A stretch of 64,000 nt of DNA from Deltaproteobacteria bacterium (GTDB taxonomy: Bacteria; Myxococcota_A; UBA9160; SZUA-336). Below, in pieces: positions 43,222-52,012 of this stretch (position 1 is the first letter of the stretch; each line of letters begins with the position of its first letter). The stretch covers positions 1-64,000 of the forward strand of contig JAJDAK010000047.1 in NCBI GenBank assembly GCA_029261895.1, written 5' to 3'. A model generated the notes under the pieces. The model was not told the DNA's origin. It saw nothing but the letters and a program-made list of their open reading frames with translations, and searched no databases. Both the position numbers and the translations under genes were made by a program.

Positions 43222-44640
43222 CTAACGTTTACGAAGACGCTGTTCGATCTCCATCAACTGCTCGGGAAAGGTTTCTTTCGCGGTGCGGATGAATTCAGGG
43301 ATGCGGTTATTGTCGAAGAAATCAGGACTCGAGTCGTCGAGATGTAAGCCCAATAGGTCGACATCCGGACGCTGGTTCAGTAGTTCAACATCGCGTTGAT
43401 GCATGGTGTCGATGCCAACCGAGGCAATCATCTGAAGCAATCGCAGTTTCCCGATGCGCGACCCGATACTTCGATACTGTGACAACGTGCCCGTGAGCTT
43501 TACGTAGAGTATGACCAAGCGACTACGTGTTTCGACTCCGGCAGAGCGATCCAAGTCCCATTTTCGTACGACGGAGTACAACGGAACGTCTTCGGTTGTT
43601 GATCCATCGATGTACGGATGATCTTCATCCAGTTTACGGATCGAGCGAGGAACGAAAAGTAGCGGCACCGTCGAAGACGCGAGTGCGGCTTCACGGGCAT
43701 CGGCTTGGGTTAAGAATCCCGACAGATGTTCAGGGAAGGGACAGGGGGTTAATACCTCGGAACGGCATTCCCGAATATTGAAGGCGACCGAGTAAAACGA
43801 TCGATGGGTCTCGATGTCCGCGCAATATCGATCCAGCATCAACGAAAGTGCCTGCGCGGTATCCATGAACCCCGAGGCGCCTCCGCTTGACCCGGGCATC
43901 AGTGCGTCGCGAACCAAGTGACGCAAGAGTTGTAGCTTGGTCGGTCGAAAACTCACCTCGAAGCGATTTGAATACAGGTCATAACCGGTTTGCTCAATCG
44001 CTTGCGGCGAGAGGCCGTGGCTGTAGAGCAGGCCCACGATGGCACCTGCACTGCATCCCCAAATTTCTTCAAAATGTTCGCTACAGCCGATCGTGTCGAG
44101 CAAGCGGATCGCGGTGGCGTGTGAGAAAAGTTTCAGACCGCCTGATCCCAGTGAGAGCACGACTTTGGTGTCGGAATCGGAGACGAGCGCGCGCAGCGCC
44201 TGAAAGCGATCTTCCAATGTCGGTCGCGCTTCGAGATCGTTCGTATCTACAATTTCAAAGACATAGTCGCGCCCTCCGCCCGCGCGGTCGAGTTGAAATC
44301 CACCGGGCGGTACCGTTCGATTGCGACCGAGAAAACGAACATGGGTTCGCCCGTCGACGCGATCTTCTGCGAGCAGGCGTGAGAGTACGGCCGAACGCAC
44401 CTCGAGTGGGGGCGGATCGAGTACCGCACCACTATGCGGCAGATCGAAGCGCACCGGAATCTTGTCTTCATTGAGCTCCTCAAGGATTTCAAGCTCGAAG
44501 CCCTTGGCGCGAGCCTCACGAAGATCCTCTACCGGGAGATAGTAGGTTCCATCGGTGGCGCGAAAGCGCAGAGGTGACCCTTCGAGTCCCGCGCGAATGC
44601 GGGATTGGACCGACCCTAGAAGTTTTGCGTGATGGATCAC
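43222..44640 (-). CDS. Patatin-like phospholipase with an N-terminal extension
   Basis: The 472-residue protein has a patatin catalytic domain from about residue 158: oxyanion loop LGSGGLK, nucleophile elbow GCSAG (Ser197) and catalytic Asp345 in YIDGST. The dyad is complete, so lipid acyl hydrolase activity is likely. Residues 1-157 form an extra domain I do not recognise, containing RFDLPHSGAVLDPPPLEV. No signal peptide is seen. It lies between the histidine kinase and the nucleotidyltransferase on the minus strand. Confidence 0.82.
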   Translation of the reverse strand: MIHHAKLLGSVQSRIRAGLEGSPLRFRATDGTYYLPVEDLREARAKGFELEILEELNEDKIPVRFDLPHSGAVLDPPPLEVRSAVLSRLLAEDRVDGRTHVRFLGRNRTVPPGGFQLDRAGGGRDYVFEIVDTNDLEARPTLEDRFQALRALVSDSDTKVVLSLGSGGLKLFSHATAIRLLDTIGCSEHFEEIWGCSAGAIVGLLYSHGLSPQAIEQTGYDLYSNRFEVSFRPTKLQLLRHLVRDALMPGSSGGASGFMDTAQALSLMLDRYCADIETHRSFYSVAFNIRECRSEVLTPCPFPEHLSGFLTQADAREAALASSTVPLLFVPRSIRKLDEDHPYIDGSTTEDVPLYSVVRKWDLDRSAGVETRSRLVILYVKLTGTLSQYRSIGSRIGKLRLLQMIASVGIDTMHQRDVELLNQRPDVDLLGLHLDDSSPDFFDNNRIPEFIRTAKETFPEQLMEIEQRLRKR

Positions 44641-44673
44641 CGAGTTACTACTCGGCGTCGGGGAATCGGAGTC

Positions 44674-45567
44674 TTAGCGATCCGGCTTTGTGCTATGCGG
44701 GAAGAATGCGCGGAACATCGTGCCTTCGTCTGGTGTGCTCTCGACTTCGACACGACCGCCATGCATCGCCAGAATTCGTTTCACGATCGATAACCCTAGG
44801 CCTGTGCTGCGCCAGTCCCGGCCCGATCGCGCGCAGTCGAAGAGCTCCTGAATCCGTATTTGCTCACTCGGCGGAAGGCCGAGGCCGTTATCGCTGACTT
44901 CGATCCAGGTGCCCGCCGACGTGGTCTGGGCCAAGATCTCGATCCGCGGCGAGGCGACGTCACCCATGTGCTGGATCGCGTTTAGAACCAGATTGAGTAT
45001 CACCTGATTCAGCCGCGACGGATCTGCGTAGACCGCCGGCGGCGAAGCTGGCAGCACGAGTTCAATTCCGCCGCGTTCCAGCTCAGGTTTGAGCTCTGCC
45101 GCGATGCGTTGAATCAACGCATTGGGTGATTCAAGTGAAGGTTGGCACGCGCAGGCGAGAAGTCGCGATTGTTCCAGTAGTTGTTCGATTTGGGACTGCA
45201 CCCGGTCCACCGTCGCTGAAAGGCGATCCAGGTAGCCGCGTCCAATGTCGTCCAAAAGGTTGCCGAACTCACGTTCGAGCAATGCGGCGTAGCCGCGCAG
45301 CGTGGTCAGGGGGTTGCGCAATTCGTGCGCGAGCGTCTGAACTTGTTGGTGCCAGTTTTCATGGTCCGCCGTGAAGAGCAAAGCCTTGGAATCCTTCGCG
45401 ACTAAATCGCGAATATCGCGACCTTCGACCGCTGCAACGTCGACCGTTGAACCCTCGGGGAGGGCCGCCGCAACGACCGAGCCCTCGGAATTGATGCAGA
45501 GCAGCGCATGCGGGACATGCCCGTCCAGCCGCTTGAGAAGATCGAGAATTTCGTTGGAATCCATCAT
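44674..45567 (-). CDS. Soluble histidine kinase without adjacent response regulator
   Basis: The 297-residue protein has a short N-terminal PAS-like sensor segment (HALLCINSEGSVVAAALPEG), then a HisKA helix pair with LAHELRNPLTTLRGY (phosphoacceptor His81). The ATPase domain has LVLNAIQHM (N box), DNGLGL and GLGLSIVKRI (G boxes). It has no membrane segment, so it senses something inside the cell. No response regulator lies in the window. Its nearest neighbour on the same strand is the patatin gene. Confidence 0.88.
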   Translation of the reverse strand: MMDSNEILDLLKRLDGHVPHALLCINSEGSVVAAALPEGSTVDVAAVEGRDIRDLVAKDSKALLFTADHENWHQQVQTLAHELRNPLTTLRGYAALLEREFGNLLDDIGRGYLDRLSATVDRVQSQIEQLLEQSRLLACACQPSLESPNALIQRIAAELKPELERGGIELVLPASPPAVYADPSRLNQVILNLVLNAIQHMGDVASPRIEILAQTTSAGTWIEVSDNGLGLPPSEQIRIQELFDCARSGRDWRSTGLGLSIVKRILAMHGGRVEVESTPDEGTMFRAFFPHSTKPDR

Positions 45568-45869
45568 GACGTCTTTAGAAAATGCGCGGGCAGCATATCA
45601 GAGCAAAATCCTGAGCGTCAACAAGGACTTACCAATGCACTTACACCCGAATTGGTCCAGCCGATACGACGGATTGCGTCATCGGCGACAGACTACGGCA
45701 GTGATTGCCGATAAGGGATATGGTTGACAGGTATTCGCCTGCAGGTAGGCTTTTTCCTGCAGAATCAAAGAGGTCTGGACAAGAACTGCGGCTTTGTCAC
45801 CCCCCTTGGCCGGCGGCGTAAACCTTGCTTTATAACGGGGCGACGACGGCAGACTTGCTGGGAGTCCGA
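45568..45869 (+). promoter_or_regulatory. Intergenic region with promoter candidate for the transglycosylase gene
   Basis: No gene is convincing here. A TATAAC box at 45831-45836 is preceded by TTGGCC 19 bases upstream and lies about 35 bases before the ATG at 45870. This supports the shorter start of that gene. A short stem GCCTG/TAGGC followed by TTTTT (45738-45756) and a TTGACA at 45724-45729 are also present. Confidence 0.4.
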
Positions 45870-46436
45870 ATGTCGAGACAACCTCATTGGAAATGGCTGA
45901 GTGCAGCGATCGTCATGTTCGTTGTGAACAGCCCCCTGTTCCTGCCCGCTGCGACTTCAACGGTCGAAAAGCCCGTTGAGCCCGTGGTGGAATCGGTACC
46001 CGATTTGCGCGAGCAGATCGTCGGGGTCTTGAAGGGCGTTAATAGCCGGCTTTCGGATTTCGATGCGATGCGCATTGCGAACAGCGTGATGCGCTGTGAG
46101 GTCGAACAGTCGCTGGCACCGGATCTTGTTCTTGGCGTGATCCTTGTCGAGAGCAGCGGAAAGCCCTCGGCGAGAAGCCCCAAAGGTGCGTTGGGACTCA
46201 TGCAGGTGATGCCGCATATGTTTGAAGAGCTCTCGCTGCCTGGAAACGCCGGTCATATTGAGGCGAATATCGAGGCGGGATGCATGCTGCTTGCCGATAA
46301 TATTCGTCGGCTCGGCGAATCCGACGGTATCTCCTCGTATTTCTGGGGTAGCCGTATTCGAGGCGATCGATACCTGCGACGTGTTCGTCTCGTGCGACGC
46401 AATCTGATTTTGCCGAGCGGCAGCCCCGCGTCGTAG
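45870..46436 (+). CDS. Lytic transglycosylase (SLT domain)
   Basis: ATG 45870 follows GGGAG and gives 188 residues starting with a signal anchor (WLSAAIVMFVVNSPLFLPAA). The SLT domain has catalytic Glu94 in ILVESSGKPSARS and GALGLMQVMP (107-116), then NIEAGCMLLADNI. It is a small periplasmic muramidase that cleaves peptidoglycan with anhydro-sugar formation. The C-terminus YLRRVRLVRRNL is unusually basic. An upstream ATG at 45825 lies before the likely promoter. Confidence 0.86.
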   Translation: MSRQPHWKWLSAAIVMFVVNSPLFLPAATSTVEKPVEPVVESVPDLREQIVGVLKGVNSRLSDFDAMRIANSVMRCEVEQSLAPDLVLGVILVESSGKPSARSPKGALGLMQVMPHMFEELSLPGNAGHIEANIEAGCMLLADNIRRLGESDGISSYFWGSRIRGDRYLRRVRLVRRNLILPSGSPAS

Positions 46437-46441
46437 CGACT

Positions 46442-47299
46442 TTGGATTCTGTTCACGCCTCGACTGAGTACTTCAAAACAAACGACGGTCTGGCGTTGCT
46501 CGAACGACGCTGGCGCGCTGATTCGGCGTCACGCTGCGTGGCGATCGTTCACGGACTCGCCGAGCATTCGGAGCGCTATGACCTGGTTGCGCGCCAACTC
46601 GTGAGCTGGGGTTACGCGGTCTATTGTTTCGATCAACGGGGACATGGGGAAAGTGAAGGCACGCGTACCGATAGTCCATCGTTTGAGTCGCTGCTTGATG
46701 ATGTCGAGATCTTTCTCGCGCGGGTCGAGCAGGCCGAACCGGAGCTGCCGCGAATCTTGCTAGGCCACAGCATGGGCGGATTGGAAGCGGTGGCCTTACT
46801 CGGACAGCGCAAGCCTGAGCTCGATGCTGCGGTCATCTCCGCCCCGGCGCTGGTACCGGCTGTGAAAACGGGTGCGATTCGGCGTGGCATCGCACGCTTG
46901 CTACGCTCGATCCGACCGACGCTGCGCGTAGGGATCGGCTTAGATCCAGCAGGTCTTACCCATGATGCTGCGTTGGTCAAACGTTACATCGATGATCCGC
47001 GTGTCGATAGCACCATTACCGTTCGATTGGCGCTTGAACTCATAGGCGCCGGTTCAGGCGCACGCGCAAGTATGAATCAGATTCAAGTTCCGCTATTGGT
47101 TTTGCATGGCGATGCAGACCCGATCTGTTCGCCTGAAGGCGCACACTTGCTCCATGCCGCGCAGCCGACCGGACAGAGCAATTTGATTTTGTACCCGATG
47201 CTGCTGCACGAAATTTTGAACGAACCTGAATGGCGCGACGTCTTAGCCGATATGCACGCTTGGATTGAAAGAGTCGTGCCGTTGGAGGGAATTGCATGA
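46442..47299 (+). CDS. Alpha/beta hydrolase, monoacylglycerol lipase-like
   Basis: The 285-residue protein starts at a TTG, since no ATG or GTG lies before the conserved region. Its motifs are [11 protein letters not shown] (oxyanion His38-Gly39), [15 protein letters not shown] (nucleophile Ser110), LHGDADPI (acid Asp) and LLHEIL (His). The [10 protein letters not shown] wording is typical of monoacylglycerol lipases. It follows the transglycosylase gene by five bases and overlaps moaC by ATGA. Confidence 0.83.
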   Translation: MDSVHASTEYFKTNDGLALLERRWRADSASRCVAIVHGLAEHSERYDLVARQLVSWGYAVYCFDQRGHGESEGTRTDSPSFESLLDDVEIFLARVEQAEPELPRILLGHSMGGLEAVALLGQRKPELDAAVISAPALVPAVKTGAIRRGIARLLRSIRPTLRVGIGLDPAGLTHDAALVKRYIDDPRVDSTITVRLALELIGAGSGARASMNQIQVPLLVLHGDADPICSPEGAHLLHAAQPTGQSNLILYPMLLHEILNEPEWRDVLADMHAWIERVVPLEGIA

Positions 47300-47781
47300 G
47301 CGCGAGGTCCAACCATTTTGATGCCGCGGGCCAAGCCCATATGGTGGACGTGGGGGACAAAGCCGTGACCGTTCGCGAGGCGGTTGCACGCGGCTGTATT
47401 CGTATGTCGAAAGATGCATTTGTGAGCATTCAAGCGGGCGATGCAAAAAAAGGCGATGTGATCGGAATCGCTCGGATTGCGGGAATTCAAGCTGCAAAGA
47501 AAACCTCCGATTGGATTCCGTTGGCGCATCCGCTCGCGCTCGAGGCGGTTCGTGTTGAATTTGTTTTCGCATCGGATCAAACAGCGATCGAGATCGAAGC
47601 CTACGTGCGGACCAGTGGTAAGACCGGCGTCGAGATGGAAGCGATGACGGCGGTCTCTGCTGCGGCACTCACGATCTACGACATGGCGAAGTCGATTGAT
47701 CGCAGCATGGTGATCGAATCGATCGAATTGCTGCGAAAGTCGGGCGGTAAGAGCGGTGTCTACGAGGCGAAGCCACGATAA
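47296..47781 (+). CDS. moaC: Cyclic pyranopterin monophosphate synthase MoaC
   Basis: The 161-residue protein is full length. It has [16 protein letters not shown] at the N-terminus, WIPLAHPL (His78) and [20 protein letters not shown] with Asp129 and Lys132, the catalytic pair. MoaC converts the GTP-derived cyclic intermediate into cPMP in molybdenum cofactor synthesis. No other moa gene is nearby. It overlaps the lipase gene by four bases. Confidence 0.95.
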   Translation: MSARSNHFDAAGQAHMVDVGDKAVTVREAVARGCIRMSKDAFVSIQAGDAKKGDVIGIARIAGIQAAKKTSDWIPLAHPLALEAVRVEFVFASDQTAIEIEAYVRTSGKTGVEMEAMTAVSAAALTIYDMAKSIDRSMVIESIELLRKSGGKSGVYEAKPR

Positions 47782-47786
47782 AGCGC

Positions 47787-48977
47787 ATGGCTCGTTCGCT
47801 GATTCAAATGCTCGCGTTACTGGTCGCCGTTACCGCGACGCCCGCTTTTGCGGTTCCGGAGCTCGTGGATCTATCCCCGGCCGACGAAGCGCGTTGGGGG
47901 ATCCGTAATGTCGCGATCGGTCTCGTGTCAGTCTTTGGTGGTTGGAACTATTGGTACGCGCCCCAGCAGATCTCCGTCGAAACCGTACCCGCGGAAGCGG
48001 ACCTCTCCCTCTACTACGTCCGCGGAAATTTCCAGAGACGCTATGAGCAAGCCTTACCGCCGATCCGTTTGCGCCTGCCGTCTCGTGCCGACAGCGGCCC
48101 ACGAGATTGGGTAACGATTCGAGTGGGAGCCGATGGTTATAGCGAGACGGAAGTTCGGTTTCGTGTGCATGAAGTTCCAGACGATTTACGCATCGAGCTC
48201 GCGCCTTTGCCGAATTCTTTGACCGCATTGGTGCATGCCTATCTTGGGGGGCGATCGTCACTCACGTTTCACACGATGGAGAAGCCGCAGTTTCGTGTCA
48301 GTCGAGGCGCGGATACGTCGTCTTTCGTGCTTTCGTTGACTGAGACTGCGGATCTTACCCAGACCAAACCCGCGGTGGGCGGTTTGGTTCGGTCGTTGGA
48401 GCTCACTCAAGTTCGCGAGGATCTCTTGGTCCGGATCGAGGGCACGGAAGAGGATCTAGAAACGCGATCGAAACATCATTTTGATTCCATTCGCGGCGAG
48501 CATGTTTTTGTTCTGGAACTCATCGAAAAAGATTCCCTCGCCCCGTCTTCGGAATCGATTCGGCGCGAGCTACGGAGATTGCGTTTCAATCCAGCGGATC
48601 GTTGCCATGGCGAATTTGAGAAAATAGTTGTGGCCGCATTGGATCCAAAACAGGTAAAGCAGAGTGCGCGTCGCTCGGGGACTTTGGCCTCGCTATACCG
48701 CAAAGAAGCCATGTTATATCTGGGTCAGTTGGATCAAGGGGTCGTGGTTACGACGTCGGGCGACCGGCTCCGTACGGGGCACGGAATCGAGTTGGAAATG
48801 GCGTTACAACGTGCGGTTACGGTAAAAGGCTATGTCGCGCTTCTCGGCACGTACGCGCGGAACCGTCCTCGAGGCAACGAGGAATTGCGCTCATTGTTAT
48901 TACCTGAATTTGACACGGATGGGTTCAATGCGATTTATCGTCGGGCGGACGCCGCGTACCGTGCATGTAAGCGCTGA
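47787..48977 (+). CDS. Secreted protein of unknown function
   Basis: A clean signal peptide (MARSLIQMLALLVAVTATPA, cleavage after FA) leads a 396-residue protein with no family I recognise. Residues 50-150 look like a PEGA-type beta segment (SVETVPAEADLSLYYVRGNF, VTIRVGADGYSETEV). A helical C-terminal half includes RRELRRLRFNPADRCHGEFE. A single Cys pair near the end (AYRACKR and DRCHGE) could form a disulfide. It follows moaC by five bases but has no obvious functional link to it. Confidence 0.62.
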   Translation: MARSLIQMLALLVAVTATPAFAVPELVDLSPADEARWGIRNVAIGLVSVFGGWNYWYAPQQISVETVPAEADLSLYYVRGNFQRRYEQALPPIRLRLPSRADSGPRDWVTIRVGADGYSETEVRFRVHEVPDDLRIELAPLPNSLTALVHAYLGGRSSLTFHTMEKPQFRVSRGADTSSFVLSLTETADLTQTKPAVGGLVRSLELTQVREDLLVRIEGTEEDLETRSKHHFDSIRGEHVFVLELIEKDSLAPSSESIRRELRRLRFNPADRCHGEFEKIVVAALDPKQVKQSARRSGTLASLYRKEAMLYLGQLDQGVVVTTSGDRLRTGHGIELEMALQRAVTVKGYVALLGTYARNRPRGNEELRSLLLPEFDTDGFNAIYRRADAAYRACKR

Positions 48978-48995
48978 GCATGAGAGCGCATCTGA

Positions 48996-49250
48996 TCAGA
49001 AACTCTCCAGGTACTGCTTCAGCTCATCCAACCCATCGCGTTTGATTGAGTACAAGCGACGATTACCCTGAGGCTCAACGCTGACCAAGTTCGCAGACTC
49101 AAGCACCTTCAGATGCTGCGATACCGCAGGCCTGCTCACGGGTTGGTTCGTCGCTAATTCGCCCACCGTCATCGGCTGCTCGCGCAACGCCTCGAATAGA
49201 TGTCGTCGGGTTGGATCTGCCAATGCGGTAAATACTTCTGCGTAAGGCAT
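48996..49250 (-). CDS. ArsR-family transcriptional repressor
   Basis: The 84-residue winged-helix protein has VFTALADPTRRHLFEAL, the recognition helix region TNQPVSRPAVSQHLKVLE and the wing VSVEPQGNRRLYSI. No CxC or other metal-binding cysteine is present, so it is probably not a metal sensor. It belongs with the metal-independent ArsR regulators. The operator and promoter lie directly before the start codon, implying autorepression. The radC gene is divergent from it. Confidence 0.9.
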   Translation of the reverse strand: MPYAEVFTALADPTRRHLFEALREQPMTVGELATNQPVSRPAVSQHLKVLESANLVSVEPQGNRRLYSIKRDGLDELKQYLESF

Positions 49251-49251
49251 A

Positions 49252-49285
49252 ACTTACGGTAAGTAATGGCTTACTTAGTTGTCAA
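49252..49285 (-). promoter_or_regulatory. ArsR promoter with overlapping inverted-repeat operators
   Basis: On the minus strand TTGACA (49285-49280) forms a -35 box. Two perfect inverted repeats follow: TAAGTAA-n4-TTACTTA (49260-49277) and ACTTAC-n-GTAAGT (49252-49264). The second ends one base before the start codon at 49250. The repeats cover the -10 region and start site, the classic position for an autorepressor. No ribosome-binding site is visible, so the transcript may be leaderless. Confidence 0.72.
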
Positions 49286-49335
49286 GCGCTAAATTTGTCC
49301 TCCCATCCCATCGAGGTCCCGGGAGGGAATCATCC

Positions 49336-50028
49336 ATGTTGTTCACTAACCCACGCCCGCGTGAGCGCGTGCAGCTGGAAGGACCCGAGCAACTATCGAC
49401 CCAAGAACTGATCGCGTTGATTTTACGTACGGGCACCGCGGGTGCGACTGCGCTGGATCTTGCAACATCTCTGCTTGATAAGTTCGGCAATCTGGATGGA
49501 ATGAGTCGCGCGGGCGACGCGGAGCTGCGACGCATTGATGGCTTGGGTCCGGCAAAGGCCGCATCATTACGCGCGGCCTTCGAGCTTGGGAGCCGAAGGC
49601 TCCAGGCTCCACTGAATCTCGGAGAGCGACTCGAGGATCCCGCGCAGGTGCACGCGTATTTTGGTCCTTTCTTGCGACACCTGCGTCAAGAGGTCTTCTA
49701 CGCGCTCTTGCTCGACAGTCGTCAGCGCTTGATTCGCCAGGTCGAAGTCAGCCGAGGCAGTTTGAGCCAGAGTTTGGTCCATCCGCGCGAAGTCTTTGGG
49801 CCGGCGCTGCGGGAATCGGCGGCGTCGTTAATTGTTTTACACAATCATCCGAGCGGAGACCCGCGTCCGAGCAAGGAAGATGTGCAAGTTACGCGACGGC
49901 TTGAAAGCGCGGGTGAGCTACTCGGTATTCGGGTTTTGGATCATATCGTGGTTGCGGCGGATCAGTTCTTCAGTTTCGCAAAGAGTTCCAAACTGTTGTC
50001 TCAAGCCCCCCCGGGAGGACACCGATAG
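49336..50028 (+). CDS. radC: RadC family JAB domain protein
   Basis: The ATG at 49336 follows GGGAGGG by eight bases and gives 230 residues. A helix-hairpin-helix region (ELRRIDGLGPAKAASLRAAF) precedes a JAB1/MPN metalloprotein domain with HNHPSGDP (His169, His171, Asp175). RadC was once linked to DNA repair, but its true role is unclear. An upstream ATG at 49279 would overlap the arsR promoter and lacks a ribosome-binding site. A PilZ gene follows on the same strand. Confidence 0.92.
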   Translation: MLFTNPRPRERVQLEGPEQLSTQELIALILRTGTAGATALDLATSLLDKFGNLDGMSRAGDAELRRIDGLGPAKAASLRAAFELGSRRLQAPLNLGERLEDPAQVHAYFGPFLRHLRQEVFYALLLDSRQRLIRQVEVSRGSLSQSLVHPREVFGPALRESAASLIVLHNHPSGDPRPSKEDVQVTRRLESAGELLGIRVLDHIVVAADQFFSFAKSSKLLSQAPPGGHR

Positions 50029-50048
50029 GCCTTCAGGGAGCGTCTCGT

Positions 50049-50414
50049 ATGGCCGGTAAAAAAGAAGAGAGTAGTGAGCGTCGGAACAAGACCCGGACTC
50101 CGCTCAAAATCCCCGTCGACTACAGCGCCGTCGATGTTTTCTTCACGGAATTCTCCGCGAACATCAACGAGGGCGGTATGTATATCGAGACCGACGCGCC
50201 TGCCGAAATCGGCACCGTCGTTCAGCTGCACTTCCGCCTTCCCGGTCTCGTCGAACCCGTCCAAGTTTCCGGTCGCGTTGCGTGGTTGAACGAAGAAAAA
50301 GGTCCGGGCGGCGAGCCAGGTATGGGCATCGAATTTCAAGACCTGCCCCATGACATTCGCGAACGCATCAACGAAGTCGTCCGCCAGCTCCGCTTCGACA
50401 AGAGCGAGTCTTAG
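50049..50414 (+). CDS. Small PilZ domain protein (myxobacterial TIGR02266 type)
   Basis: The 121-residue protein is a single PilZ domain: RRNKTRTPLKIPVDYS, FSANINEGGMYIETDAPAEI and VSGRVAWLNEE, followed by PGMGIEFQDLP. Wording such as NINEGGMYIET matches the PilZ paralogue family abundant in Myxococcus and relatives. The usual c-di-GMP motif RxxxR is only partly present (RRNKTR), so ligand binding is possible but not certain. It follows radC by 20 bases and precedes a cluster of palindromes. Confidence 0.85.
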   Translation: MAGKKEESSERRNKTRTPLKIPVDYSAVDVFFTEFSANINEGGMYIETDAPAEIGTVVQLHFRLPGLVEPVQVSGRVAWLNEEKGPGGEPGMGIEFQDLPHDIRERINEVVRQLRFDKSES

Positions 50415-50428
50415 ACTAGCGGGATAAC

Positions 50429-50599
50429 GGCGCGGCCGGCCGCGCCTCCCCGCGCGGCACGTGACTTCGTACGTGCCTTAGTTTCTGTGAGTTACCGCGA
50501 TCCAGTCTGAGACCCGCAAGCGTTGCACTGCAACGCGCGCAGCGACGGCGAGCAAAGCTCGCTGGAGCGTAGAACTTAGGCCGAGGCCGCCCTCGGCCT
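50429..50599. repeat. Cluster of five perfect inverted repeats between convergent genes
   Basis: Five perfect inverted repeats occupy 171 bases. They are an 18-base GGCGCGGCC/GGCCGCGCC palindrome (50429-50446), GGCACGT/ACGTGCC (50456-50477), GCGTTGCA-C-TGCAACGC (50520-50536), GCGAGC-AAA-GCTCGC (50548-50562) and AGGCCGAGG-n4-CCTCGGCCT (50578-50599). The second is followed by a T-rich stretch and may end pilZ transcription; the last abuts the ssb stop and may terminate ssb. The middle ones are unexplained. Confidence 0.7.
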
Positions 50600-50606
50600 G
50601 TTCAAG

Positions 50607-51062
50607 TTAGAAGGGTATGTCGTCGCTGCCTTGGCTCTCGGGCATCGAAACAGGTTCGGACGAACCGGAATCGGACGGACCGGGTCCGCCGCCGCCGAAG
50701 TCGCCGCCTCCTTGGCCGCCATCGGTATCACCGCGTCGTCCGAGCATCTGAAGTTCGCGCGCAACGATTTCGGTGGTTTGACGCTTGTTGCCTTCGCGAT
50801 CTTCCCATTCGCGCGTCTGCAACTTGCCCTCAATGTAAACCTGCTTGCCCTTCGCGAGGTATTCGCCGCAAATTTCGGCGAGCTTTCCCCAGGCGACAAT
50901 GCGATGCCACTCGGTTCGAGATTCGCGTTCGCCAGCCTTGCTGTTCCACGACTCTGTGGTTGCAATCGAAAAATTCGCGACCGGTTGCCCGTTCGCCGTA
51001 TAGCGCAATTCGGGGTCTCGCCCGAGATTGCCGATCAAAATCACCTTATTCAGTCCTGCCAT
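50607..51062 (-). CDS. ssb: Single-stranded DNA-binding protein
   Basis: The 151-residue protein has the canonical OB fold ([42 protein letters not shown]), a Gly-rich flexible linker and the acidic C-terminal tip DDIPF that recruits repair and replication proteins. It works as a tetramer on single-stranded DNA at the fork. A palindrome cluster and likely terminator lie directly after its stop. Confidence 0.97.
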   Translation of the reverse strand: MAGLNKVILIGNLGRDPELRYTANGQPVANFSIATTESWNSKAGERESRTEWHRIVAWGKLAEICGEYLAKGKQVYIEGKLQTREWEDREGNKRQTTEIVARELQMLGRRGDTDGGQGGGDFGGGGPGPSDSGSSEPVSMPESQGSDDIPF

Positions 51063-51202
51063 GGATCACTCCTTCGAAAGCGGGGGAGGTCTATTCGGCC
51101 GAGCCTATCACAGCGTCGACAGCTACCGAGAGAAAAGGTTGCTAAGATCCGGGTCCCCTCCAACACAGGTGGCCCATTCATTTGCGCCGCCCGGGGGGGA
51201 TT

Positions 51203-52012
51203 GTGACACCGCAAGAGGCACTCGGACTCGGAGTCCTGCAAGGCGCGACGGAATTTCTTCCGGTTTCGTCTTCGGGTCATTTGGCGCTTGCCGAGTACTT
51301 GATGCCGGGTCTCGAAGAGCCGCAGTTGCTCTTTGATGTCGTCGCGCACTTGGGCACGCTCTTCGCGATTGTCTTCGTGCTGCGAGATCGCGTCTGGGGA
51401 TTGATTCGTGCCGGTTTCGGGCTGGTGGGAATCGGACGCGATGAAGCCGCGCAGGCCGTCGATCGCCATTGGCTCATGTTGATTATCGTCGCAAGTATCC
51501 CAACCGCGATCATCGGGCTCACGCTTCGCGATACCGTGACCGAGATCAGACTCGATCCTCGGTTTGTTGGAGCCGCCTTACTTGTGACCGCAGCTTTACT
51601 GTTTTCAACGGAACGCCTGGGAACGCGCACCCGTGGCGCGGACCAGTTGGGCTGGAAAGACGCACTGTTGATCGGCTGTGTCCAAGGCTTTGCAGTGGTT
51701 CCTGGTATTTCTCGCTCCGGATCCACGGTCGCGGCGGCGCTCTGGCGCAATTCGCGGGCGGAAACCGCAGTTGAGCTGTCGATTCTGATTTCCCTGCCAG
51801 CGGTGCTTGGCGCGAACATTCTCGAACTCGCTAAAAACGGATTTGGTGCCGTTGAGGCGCAGCTGACGTCGCTCGGTATCGGATTCGGCGCAGCGTTGGT
51901 GACGGGACTCTTATCCCTCAAAGCGCTGCAATGGATCGTGACAAACCGTAAGCTCTCACCGTTCGCGCTGTATTGCGCGTGCGTCGGTCTGGGGGCGATG
52001 TTTTTTGGCTAA
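51203..52012 (+). CDS. uppP: Undecaprenyl-diphosphate phosphatase
   Basis: The GTG at 51203 follows a GGGGGG site and gives 269 residues starting TPQEALGLGVLQGATEFLPV. Hallmarks are EFLPVSSSGHL (Glu17, Ser residues, His26) and PGISRSGST with catalytic Ser and Arg. Several membrane helices fill the rest. The enzyme recycles undecaprenyl diphosphate for peptidoglycan and O-antigen synthesis. It overlaps ftsK by eight bases. Confidence 0.93.
   Translation: MTPQEALGLGVLQGATEFLPVSSSGHLALAEYLMPGLEEPQLLFDVVAHLGTLFAIVFVLRDRVWGLIRAGFGLVGIGRDEAAQAVDRHWLMLIIVASIPTAIIGLTLRDTVTEIRLDPRFVGAALLVTAALLFSTERLGTRTRGADQLGWKDALLIGCVQGFAVVPGISRSGSTVAAALWRNSRAETAVELSILISLPAVLGANILELAKNGFGAVEAQLTSLGIGFGAALVTGLLSLKALQWIVTNRKLSPFALYCACVGLGAMFFG

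Noticed and set aside
51277..51921. 214-residue antisense frame inside uppP
   Set aside because: Serine/proline/arginine-rich shadow of a clearly conserved gene.
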